DNA from: Pseudomonas fluorescens
GTDB taxonomy: Bacteria; Pseudomonadota; Gammaproteobacteria; Pseudomonadales; Pseudomonadaceae
Assembly (NCBI RefSeq): GCF_900636825.1
Contig: NZ_LR134318.1
Location: forward strand, 5,565,501 to 5,629,500
Direction of reading: 5' to 3'
DNA length: 64,000 bases
Positions 25,686 through 32,642 of this stretch are shown here, one piece after another; position 1 is the stretch's first letter, and every line of letters begins with the position of its first letter. Position numbers and translations under genes: made by a program. The notes under the pieces were generated by a model, which worked only from the letters and a program-made list of their open reading frames with translations, had not been told where the DNA came from and did not search any database.

Positions 25686-26606
25686 TTAAAGTCGGCGGCC
25701 ACCCTCCTCTCGCAACAGCGCTTGCAAGGTGTCGAGGCGGGCACTGTCGAAGGCAGTCACGGTGCCCTGTTCGAACACCCGGCGCGCCAGCCCGGTCAGC
25801 ACCGCACCGGGCGGCAGTTCGATCTGTAAACGCACGCCGCGCTCGTAGGCGCTTTGCACCGTGCCGCGCCAATCCACCACGCGGCACATGTTGAAGGCGA
25901 GGTCGTCGCGCAGCGCTTCTACTTTGGTCACAGGGCGCGCGCGGCTGCCGCTCAGGTAAGCGATTTTCGGGGTCCTCAGTTCAACCTTCGCGAAGGCTTC
26001 GGCAAGGGTTTGCGCCGGTTCGTCCAGCAGCGGACAGTGCGACGGCACACTCACCGCCAGACGTTTCGCCAGGCCGGCGCCGCGACTGCGCGCCAGTTCG
26101 GCCACGGCGTGCATGGCCTCGTCGCTACCGGCAATCACCACCTGATTATCGGCGTTGATATTGGCCAGATACACCGGCGAATCCTCGCTGTGAACCTGCG
26201 CCAGCAGCGTTTCGACTGTGGATAATTGCAGGCCGATGATCGCGGTCATGCCGTAGCCCTGGGGATAAGCCTGCTGCATCAACTCACCGCGCAGGCTGAC
26301 CAGATGCAGCGCATCGCTGAAGCTCAAAGCCCCGGCGACCACCGCAGCTGGATAGGCACCGATGGACAGACCAGCGACGTAATCCGCCGTCAGCCCGTCC
26401 TGCAACAACTGCCGTGAGGCCGCGACACCAGCGATCAGCAGGCACAGCTGAACCGCCCGTGTCGTGCGCAACGCTTCGCCAGAATCGAGCCGCAAGACGT
26501 CTTCGCCGAGCACGTCGCTGGCCTCGGTCAACACTTCCTCGGGCAAACGCTGGAGCATGCCGGCTTGCTGCGCACCCTGGCCGGGAAACACCAGCAGACT
26601 GCTCAC
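25686..26606 (-). CDS. mdcH: Malonate decarboxylase epsilon subunit (malonyl-CoA:ACP transacylase)
   Basis: The protein has 306 residues and an acyltransferase fold of the FabD type. LLVFPGQGAQQAGML is the oxyanion motif at the start, VAGLSIGAYPAAVVAG holds the nucleophile elbow GLSIG, and SVPSHCPLLDEPAQ carries the catalytic histidine. It loads a malonyl group onto the carrier protein to start the cycle. It begins at a GTG (26606) whose GTGA overlaps the mdcG stop, so translation is coupled. A longer frame upstream lies inside mdcG. Confidence 0.94.
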   Translation of the reverse strand: MSSLLVFPGQGAQQAGMLQRLPEEVLTEASDVLGEDVLRLDSGEALRTTRAVQLCLLIAGVAASRQLLQDGLTADYVAGLSIGAYPAAVVAGALSFSDALHLVSLRGELMQQAYPQGYGMTAIIGLQLSTVETLLAQVHSEDSPVYLANINADNQVVIAGSDEAMHAVAELARSRGAGLAKRLAVSVPSHCPLLDEPAQTLAEAFAKVELRTPKIAYLSGSRARPVTKVEALRDDLAFNMCRVVDWRGTVQSAYERGVRLQIELPPGAVLTGLARRVFEQGTVTAFDSARLDTLQALLREEGGRRL

Positions 26607-27223
26607 GCTGCCTGCTCCTGCAGGTTCCACGGATCCGTCACCAGACATGCCTGGTGGGCGTTTTTCAGCAGCACCCGAGCCGAACCGCTGGCCCATTCGC
26701 GCAAGGCCACAGCGCCGAATGGGGTTTGCAATTGCATGTCGACTCGGCATGCGGCTCGATCAAAAAACGCGACCAGTTCGCGCGCCTGAAGGCGCGTTAT
26801 CAGATGCGGTGTGCGCAGGATCAAATCAAGGTCGCTGGCCGCATGCATCGCTGCGAAACCACTGGCCAGTTCAAACCCGACACTGCCGCTGACACCCCAG
26901 ATCCAACCGCAGTCATCAAGCATCGGCCGCAATTGCCTGAGCGCCTGCACGACCGGAAAATCGCGCTCGCACTCGACGTGACACAAGGCTTCCGGGCTAA
27001 CCCGACAGGCAATCGAATCAACCGGCATGAACGCCGCCAAGCGCTGTTCCCGCGATACACCGCGTACGCCCACCGCGACAAAACCATCAGCACTCAACGC
27101 CCGCCGCACCACCACCGGTTGCCCGGCACTCAGCGACTCGACAGCCCACCATGGCGCATCCGCCGGCAACTGCGCCGGGGTCATGCCCCAGAGCAGGTCG
27201 TGGGCCAATGGCATGTTCACCAC
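26603..27223 (-). CDS. mdcG: Phosphoribosyl-dephospho-CoA transferase (holo-ACP synthase of malonate decarboxylase)
   Basis: The protein has 206 residues and nucleotidyltransferase character. HDLLWGMTPAQLP at the N-terminus and GVSGSVGFELASG followed by SDLDLIL give the G-S...DxD metal motif. MdcG attaches the 2'-(5''-triphosphoribosyl)-3'-dephospho-CoA group made by MdcB to MdcC. The start is uncertain: GTG at 27223, GTG at 27220 (overlapping the mdcE stop as GTGA), or ATG at 27214. GAGGG lies 4-13 nt upstream. It has no bearing on the domain. Confidence 0.92.
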   Translation of the reverse strand: MVNMPLAHDLLWGMTPAQLPADAPWWAVESLSAGQPVVVRRALSADGFVAVGVRGVSREQRLAAFMPVDSIACRVSPEALCHVECERDFPVVQALRQLRPMLDDCGWIWGVSGSVGFELASGFAAMHAASDLDLILRTPHLITRLQARELVAFFDRAACRVDMQLQTPFGAVALREWASGSARVLLKNAHQACLVTDPWNLQEQAA

Positions 27224-28002
27224 TGTGCCCTCAGCAACTCGCGGACTTTGCTCGAGGCCGCGCGATTGGTCGCACCAAGCCGTCCTTTCAAATCACTGCC
27301 GGTCACATCGTTGATCGCTTGTTTCAAACACTCGCTGACCCGCGCCAGATCTTCCGCTGTCGGCTGTTCGATCTGCTGCACCGAGAGGGTTTCCCAGAGC
27401 AGGCCGAGGCTGGCGTAGCTGTCGATGTCATAGGCCATCGGCGGTACGCTGGCGGCCAGCGCTTCCAGTTCTTCGACGCTGCGCAACGTCACCCGCGCCG
27501 CCGAGGCCTTGCCCATCGCGTGCACCATCACCCCGGGATCGCGCAGGGCGATCAAGCGATTGGCCTGATAACCGTGGGCGAGAAATGCCCCGGACATCGC
27601 CTTGCCCACCAACAATCCAATCACCGGATGCCCGGCCAACCGCGCACGGGCATAACTGTCCGCCGCGCCGGCCAGCGCCTGATGAATGCCAAGGGCTTCT
27701 TCGCGTCGACCGTAAGCCTGGCTCGGCACATCGACAATGGCGATGATCGGGCGCTTCTGTGTCTTGTCGCGGTCGGCTGCGATTGCATCGTCTACAGCCT
27801 TGGCCAGACCCCAGCCTTCGAGCAAACCGACTTCGCCGTTTCGGGCGCGAGGAAAACGATTGTCCGGATCGGCGATTACGGCGATGAATCGCCCGACTTC
27901 AGCGTCGGCCACCTTCAACGACGGCGGCAAACCTTCGACGACCATTGCGCCAGCGCTGAGCGCGTTGAACCAGTTCAAACCGCGCAATGAATAACCGCTC
28001 AT
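27217..28002 (-). CDS. mdcE: Malonate decarboxylase gamma subunit
   Basis: The protein has 261 residues and a crotonase/carboxyltransferase-like fold. It forms, with MdcD, the enzyme that decarboxylates malonyl-S-ACP. RGLNWFNALSAG at the start and VGKAMSGAFLAHGYQANRLIAL in the middle are family signatures. The start at 28002 overlaps the mdcD stop as ATGA, which shows coupled translation. The MdcD/MdcE pair corresponds to the two halves of biotin-type carboxyltransferases. Confidence 0.94.
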   Translation of the reverse strand: MSGYSLRGLNWFNALSAGAMVVEGLPPSLKVADAEVGRFIAVIADPDNRFPRARNGEVGLLEGWGLAKAVDDAIAADRDKTQKRPIIAIVDVPSQAYGRREEALGIHQALAGAADSYARARLAGHPVIGLLVGKAMSGAFLAHGYQANRLIALRDPGVMVHAMGKASAARVTLRSVEELEALAASVPPMAYDIDSYASLGLLWETLSVQQIEQPTAEDLARVSECLKQAINDVTGSDLKGRLGATNRAASSKVRELLRAQW

Positions 28003-28850
28003 GAGCGCTCTCCTTGATACAGATCGCGAACCACCGAAGGCTCGATTTGCTTGTCCGTGTCCAGACTCCCCAGCCGCTGCAGGAACCACTCGGCACGCTG
28101 ACTGCGCGGCTGCGTCGGCACGCCTTGCTGGAGCAATTCGCCAACCTGCTGACGAATCTGCGCCACGTCATCGCCGACATAACGGTCCACCAGTCCCGTG
28201 TTGAAACGCTGCTCGCCGCCGGTCAGGCTCCAGATGAAGGGCCGGTCGCGGGAGTCGTATTCTTCGATCCCGGCTTCCTGCTCGATCACTTGCGGGCCGT
28301 TCAATCCGAGGCGCGCTTCCTGGGTCACCAGCAAATAGCTGCACAGCGCAGCGGCGATCGACATACCGCCGAAGCAACCGACACTGCCGGCGACCACGCC
28401 AACCACCGGTTGGTACTGCTGTAAATCGACAATCGCGGCATGAATGTCGGCAATCGCCGCCAAGCCAAGATTGGCTTCCTGCAACCGTACGCCACCGGTT
28501 TCCAGCAGCAACACCGCGCGCGTCGGGATGCCGTTGCGGTTGTCCTCGGCGGCCAGTTCCAGCGCACCGGCAATCTTCGCCCCGCCGACTTCGCCAAGGC
28601 TGCCGCCCTGAAACGCGCCTTCAATCGCCGCAACTACCACTGGCAAACCGTCGAGGCTGCCCTTGGCGATGATCACCCCGTCGTCGGCTTGGGGCACCAC
28701 GCCTTGGCGTTCGAGCCACGGCGACATGATTCGCTGAAACGGATCGAGCAATTCGCGAAACGTCCCGGCGTCGAGCAAGGCTTTCGCCCGTTGCCGCGCG
28801 CCAAGTTCGACGAAACTGTGTTTGTTCAGCAACGCTGCGCTGTCAGTCAT
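27999..28850 (-). CDS. mdcD: Malonate decarboxylase beta subunit
   Basis: The protein has 283 residues. The N-terminal half of the carboxyltransferase fold is recognisable: VVVAAIEGAFQGGSLGEVGGAKIAGALELA, then VLLLETGGVRLQEANLG and VGVVAGSVGCFGGMSIAAALCSYLL. It carries the active-site half that works with MdcE to release CO2 from malonyl-S-carrier. The start at 28850 overlaps the end of mdcC by 8 nt, and its stop overlaps mdcE, so the operon is tightly packed. Confidence 0.95.
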   Translation of the reverse strand: MTDSAALLNKHSFVELGARQRAKALLDAGTFRELLDPFQRIMSPWLERQGVVPQADDGVIIAKGSLDGLPVVVAAIEGAFQGGSLGEVGGAKIAGALELAAEDNRNGIPTRAVLLLETGGVRLQEANLGLAAIADIHAAIVDLQQYQPVVGVVAGSVGCFGGMSIAAALCSYLLVTQEARLGLNGPQVIEQEAGIEEYDSRDRPFIWSLTGGEQRFNTGLVDRYVGDDVAQIRQQVGELLQQGVPTQPRSQRAEWFLQRLGSLDTDKQIEPSVVRDLYQGERS

Positions 28851-29142
28851 GGCCGATCTCCTCGAAACCCTGCTCCAGACGCAAGCGCACCACCCCCGGT
28901 GTCGCGCCGAAATCGTGAATGTCGATGGCCATCGCCGGCGGCGTGGTGCCGTCGAACATCCGCGCAAACAGATGCTGCCAGCGCTGCTCGGCGCCGTTGA
29001 CCGAGGTCTGCACATTGATCGTCAGCTTGCCGGCAAGACCCGGTTCGATCAGCACTTCCAGATCACCCGAGCCGACACAGCCGACCAGTGCACGCCCGCG
29101 TGGCGGCTGCCCTGCGGGGAATTCAAACGATAGGCTTTCCAT
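28843..29142 (-). CDS. mdcC: Malonate decarboxylase acyl-carrier protein (delta subunit)
   Basis: The protein has 99 residues. The carrier attaches its prosthetic group through a phosphodiester to a serine, Ser25 in the Klebsiella enzyme. Starting at the ATG at 29142, Ser25 falls in GCVGSGDLEV, which supports this start (a TTG one codon earlier would shift the number). The start shares one nucleotide with the mdcB stop (TGATG). It carries acetyl and malonyl groups between subunits. Confidence 0.94.
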   Translation of the reverse strand: MESLSFEFPAGQPPRGRALVGCVGSGDLEVLIEPGLAGKLTINVQTSVNGAEQRWQHLFARMFDGTTPPAMAIDIHDFGATPGVVRLRLEQGFEEIGHD

Positions 29143-29999
29143 CAAAACGCTCCCTGAAGGATGCCGTCGCGCTCGATTCGGTCGAGCAGCAGCGTGGCGG
29201 CGAGCAAGTCGGCGGCGCCACCGGGCGAGGCATTCAATGCGATGAGTTGTTGATCCAGTTCGTGCAGGCGACGGCGGCCTGTAAGGCTGGCACTGCCGCC
29301 GGCGTCGAGCACCGCTTGCGCGCCGCTTTGCATGGCGTGCAGGCCTTGTTCGCCAGCGCGGTAGAGCACGCAGGTGTCGGCCAGTTCGGTCATGATCGCC
29401 AGCAAGGCGTCAAGCCGGGCGTTCTGTTCGCCGACGCCGTTGGCGCGGCTGTTCTGCAATTGCGGCAAGCCGCGTTGCAGCACCGAGGGGAAGCCGAGTT
29501 GCGCCTCCTCGCGAGCACCGAGTGCGCCATAACGCTGGGCGACTTGGGCGCCGTGGCTCATCGGCTTCGGTGCGTAGCGGTCGTCTAGCAGTGCCAGGCG
29601 TGCTGCACAAAGAGCGATGGAGTTCGGTTGCAGGGCTGCGGCCGTGACCAACAATCCCAATGCCCAGATCGCGCCGCGATGCGTGTTGACACCGTTGGTG
29701 GTCGCGAGCATCGCTTGTTCGCCTTCGCGACCGATACGGCCAATCGCTTCGCGCAACGGCAAACCGACTTCGCCGATTTCCAGCGCCGCTTCGGCCATCT
29801 CTTTGAACGCCGGCCACAACGCCAGCGCCGACGCGTGCATCAGGCCCAGGTGCAAATCGGTGTGCGCGCCGTTGCCGCGACGATCCACCAGTGCCGGTTT
29901 CGGCGACAGATCGGCTTCGTCGATCAGCGCATCCACCGCCAGATCGGCCAGGCGCTCAGCCAGGGACAGTGGTTTCGCTTGCAGGTTGAATGCGTGCAT
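29142..29999 (-). CDS. mdcB: Triphosphoribosyl-dephospho-CoA synthase
   Basis: The protein has 285 residues and is all-helical, of the CitG/MdcB family. Motifs LSPKPALVDRRGNGAHTDL, TNGVNTHRGAIWALGLL and ALNASPGGAADLLAATLLL are typical. It joins ATP and dephospho-CoA to make the prosthetic-group precursor that MdcG transfers to MdcC. The start at 29999 overlaps the mdcA stop (TAATG). Confidence 0.95.
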   Translation of the reverse strand: MHAFNLQAKPLSLAERLADLAVDALIDEADLSPKPALVDRRGNGAHTDLHLGLMHASALALWPAFKEMAEAALEIGEVGLPLREAIGRIGREGEQAMLATTNGVNTHRGAIWALGLLVTAAALQPNSIALCAARLALLDDRYAPKPMSHGAQVAQRYGALGAREEAQLGFPSVLQRGLPQLQNSRANGVGEQNARLDALLAIMTELADTCVLYRAGEQGLHAMQSGAQAVLDAGGSASLTGRRRLHELDQQLIALNASPGGAADLLAATLLLDRIERDGILQGAF

Positions 30000-31669
30000 T
30001 ACCAGCTCCTGAATTTGGCGGGCGGGTTGTACAGACCACCGGACCACTCGACCAGATCCGCCACGCTTTTCGCCGCGAGCAGTTCGCGGGTCGCATCGGT
30101 GCGGCGGATGCCGAGGTCTTCGGGCAAGGCGATCAGACCTTCGCGGCGCATGCGTTCGGTGTCTTTCGGGTTGTGGCGCAGGCCGATGGCGGTGACGCCG
30201 GCAACGGCAGCGATCATCGCCTGGCGTTCTTCCAGCGAGCGCGCTTTGTACAGATAGGCGATGCCTTCTTCGGTGAGCAGGTGGGTGACGTCGTCGCCGT
30301 AGATCATGATCGGCGCCAGCGGCATGCCGCTTTTCTTCGCCACTTCCACGGCGTCGAGGGTTTCGACGAAGGTTGGTTTACCGCCCTCCTGGAAGGTCTC
30401 GACCATTTGCACCACAAGCTTCTTGCCGCGTTCGAGCATCGGCTGCGGTGCATCGTCGTGACGCATGTCCAGCCACGCCGGGGTGCCGTGACGGCGACCG
30501 CGCGGGTCGTGGCCCATGTTCGGTGCGCCGCCAAAACCCGCGAGGCGGCCACGGGTCACGGTCGAGGAGTGGCCATCGCCATCGACCTGCAACGTCGCGC
30601 CGATAAACAGATCCACCGCGTATTGCCCGGCCAGCTGGCAGACCATGCGATTGGAGCGCAGCGAGCCGTCGCGTCCGGTGAAGAACACGTCCGGGCGCGC
30701 GGCGATGTAGTTTTCCATGCCCAGCTCGGTGCCGAAGCAATGCACGCTTTCGACCCAACCGCTTTCAATCGCCGGGATCAGCGTCGGGTGCGGGTTGAGC
30801 GTCCAGTTGCGGCAGATCTTGCCCTTCAGCCCGAGGGATTCGCCGTAAGTCGGCAGGATCAGCTCAATGGCGGCGGTATTGAAACCGATGCCGTGGTTGA
30901 GCGACTGCACGTTGTGTTTTTCATAAATGCCACGGATCGCCATCATCGCCATCAACACGTGCACAGGCTTGATGTGCCGTGGATCACGGGTAAACAGCGG
31001 TTCGATGTAGAACGGCTTGTCGGCGACCACGACGAAATCCACCCATGACGCGGGAATATCCACGCGAGGGAGTTCGCTGACGTCGTCGACCAATTGGTTG
31101 ACCTGAACGATGACAATGCCGTCGCTGAACGCGGCCGGTTCGATCAGCGCCGGGGTGTCTTCGGTGCTCGGGCCGGTGTAGATATTGCCGGCGCGGTCGG
31201 CCATGAACCCGGCGGAGAGCACGACGTTGGGGATCAGGTCCACCACCAGTCGGGCATACAGTTCGATGTAGGTGTGGATTGCGCCGACTTCCAGCAGGCC
31301 GTCTTCGAGTAGCTGGCTGATGCGCAGGCTCTGGGTGCCGGCGAAAGAAAAATCGAGCTTGCGGGCGATGCCGCGTTCGAACAGATCGAGGTGCTCGGAA
31401 CGGCCGACGCTGGGCATGATCATGTGCAGATCGTGGAGCTTTTCCGGGTCGGCTTTGGCCAGCGAGCGCGAGAGGAAATCCGCCTGCTTCTGGTTGTTGC
31501 CTTCCAGCACCACGCGATCGCCGGGATGGATCAGCGCTTCGAGCGCGGCGACGATTATGTCGGTGGGCAACACCACACCGTCGGCCAGCCCGCGCACTTT
31601 GTCGAGCCGGCGTTGCTTCTCATCGCGCCGCCGCGTCCAGCGCGAGTCGGGGGAAATTGTTGTTGTCAT
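29999..31669 (-). CDS. mdcA: Malonate decarboxylase alpha subunit (acetyl-ACP:malonate ACP transferase)
   Basis: The protein has 556 residues. It exchanges acetyl for malonyl on MdcC, the step that makes the cycle catalytic. The N-terminal and C-terminal halves resemble CoA-transferases of the citrate-lyase alpha type. Recognisable segments are LADGVVLPTDIIVAALEALIHPGDRVVLEG and MPSVGRSEHLDLFERGIA, and the chain ends near WSGGLYNPPAKFRSW. The start at 31669 has GGAG 6-nt spaced; a GTG two codons earlier is weaker. It is the first gene of the operon. Confidence 0.96.
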   Translation of the reverse strand: MTTTISPDSRWTRRRDEKQRRLDKVRGLADGVVLPTDIIVAALEALIHPGDRVVLEGNNQKQADFLSRSLAKADPEKLHDLHMIMPSVGRSEHLDLFERGIARKLDFSFAGTQSLRISQLLEDGLLEVGAIHTYIELYARLVVDLIPNVVLSAGFMADRAGNIYTGPSTEDTPALIEPAAFSDGIVIVQVNQLVDDVSELPRVDIPASWVDFVVVADKPFYIEPLFTRDPRHIKPVHVLMAMMAIRGIYEKHNVQSLNHGIGFNTAAIELILPTYGESLGLKGKICRNWTLNPHPTLIPAIESGWVESVHCFGTELGMENYIAARPDVFFTGRDGSLRSNRMVCQLAGQYAVDLFIGATLQVDGDGHSSTVTRGRLAGFGGAPNMGHDPRGRRHGTPAWLDMRHDDAPQPMLERGKKLVVQMVETFQEGGKPTFVETLDAVEVAKKSGMPLAPIMIYGDDVTHLLTEEGIAYLYKARSLEERQAMIAAVAGVTAIGLRHNPKDTERMRREGLIALPEDLGIRRTDATRELLAAKSVADLVEWSGGLYNPPAKFRSW

Positions 31670-31701
31670 GCTCACTCCACGGGGTTCGCTGTCGTGGAGC
31701 T

Positions 31702-31730
31702 ACGTTAGGCGCGTGGGATGGTGGCATCAA
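31702..31730 (-). promoter_or_regulatory. Candidate sigma-70 promoter of the mdc operon
   Basis: On the reverse strand, TTGATG (31730-31725) and TAACGT (31707-31702) are spaced 17 bp. A transcript would start near 31695, giving a leader of about 26 nt. Both hexamers deviate from consensus, as expected for an activated promoter. Confidence 0.5.
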
Positions 31731-31748
31731 TCAAGCGCGGTGGTGAAT

Positions 31749-31767
31749 CGTTACGCTCACCGTAACG
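31749..31767. promoter_or_regulatory. Candidate MdcR operator (LysR-type palindrome)
   Basis: CGTTACG-CTCAC-CGTAACG is a perfect 7+5+7 palindrome with a T-N11-A core (T31752, A31764). Its centre is about 63 bp upstream of the inferred mdc start site, the usual position of the LysR recognition site. Confidence 0.6.
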
Positions 31768-31782
31768 GTTTACAGGAGGCCC

Positions 31783-32103
31783 TGTAGGAGCCGTCGAGTG
31801 AAACGAGGCTGCGATCTTTTGATCTTCAGAATCAAGATCAAAAGATCGCAGCGTGCCGCAGCTCCTACACGGGTACCCAGTTCACACCCAATCCCTTGTA
31901 GGAGCTGACGAGTGGAACGAGGCTGCGATCTTTTGATCTTCGGAAACAAGATCAAAAGATCGCAGCGTGCCGCAGCTCCTACACGGGTACCCAGTTCACA
32001 CCCAATCCCTGTAGGAGCTGCCGAGTGCAACGAGGCTGCGATCTTTTGATCTGCAGAATCAAGATCAAAAGATCGCAGCGTGCCGCAGCTCCTACACGGG
32101 AAC
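31783..32103. repeat. Three tandem REP doublets (BIME-like)
   Basis: Units start at 31784, 31898 and 32011, with periods of 114 and 113 bp. Each has a left arm GTAGGAG...GAGGCTGCGATCTTTTGATC, a right arm GATCAAAAGATCGCAGCGTGCCGCAGCTCCTAC, and a spacer ACGGGTACCCAGTTCACACCCAATCCC. The arms differ at their tips: left GAGTGAAACGAGG, GAGTGGAACGAGG and GAGTGCAACGAGG. A half element (GATTGAGCGTGCTCGCGAAGACGC) follows. It occupies the gap between chpC and mdcA. Confidence 0.92.
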
Positions 32104-32171
32104 ACCTTCCAAATGTGGGATTGAGCGTGCTCGCGAAGACGCCAGCAAGATCACTGTATATTCAGGATCAG

Positions 32172-32642
32172 TCAGCGGGCCAAGCCTGCATTTACCAACA
32201 ACTGCTCCAGCGCCAATAAATCCGGCACCTTCGCCACTTGCTCGCCAACCTGCACCGCCGCCTGTTCCAGCCCGCACAACGGCACATCGACATAACTCAA
32301 TTGGCTATCAAGCTTGTACGACCGCGGGATCCCCTGCACCAGCAGCGCAATGAACTTCAGCTCCGGCAACCCGCCGAGGGCATTCAAAATCACGATCCGC
32401 GCGCGCTCGCCAATGACGATTTTCTGCCCGCACGCCGACTCAAAACACAACAACGGAATCTGCCGCTCACGCCACTTCACGCGCCCCAGATACCACGGCG
32501 GCGTGTCCAGATCGAAAGCGCTGGCCTGATAGTCGATCAGCTCGGCGACGGCGACATTGGGCAAGATCAAATTGCGGTCGGCCAGCGGCAGCAGCAGGCC
32601 GGTGAGTTGGCTGTCGCGCGGGTTATGCCGGCGTTCATGCAT
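32172..32642 (-). CDS. chpC: CheW-like chemosensory protein ChpC
   Basis: The protein has 156 residues and one CheW-like domain. LTGLLLPLADRNLILPNVAVAELIDY is the first beta strand, and LGRVKWRERQIPLLCFE is the central motif. It couples receptors to the ChpA kinase; in P. aeruginosa ChpC is an accessory adaptor. It overlaps the chpA stop by 8 nt. In P. aeruginosa chpB separates chpA and chpC; here they are contiguous. Confidence 0.9.
   Translation of the reverse strand: MHERRHNPRDSQLTGLLLPLADRNLILPNVAVAELIDYQASAFDLDTPPWYLGRVKWRERQIPLLCFESACGQKIVIGERARIVILNALGGLPELKFIALLVQGIPRSYKLDSQLSYVDVPLCGLEQAAVQVGEQVAKVPDLLALEQLLVNAGLAR

Noticed and set aside
31783..32103. Possible CRISPR-like array upstream of mdcA.
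   Set aside because: The units are 113-114 bp palindromic doublets with identical spacers; no unique spacers and no cas genes are present.
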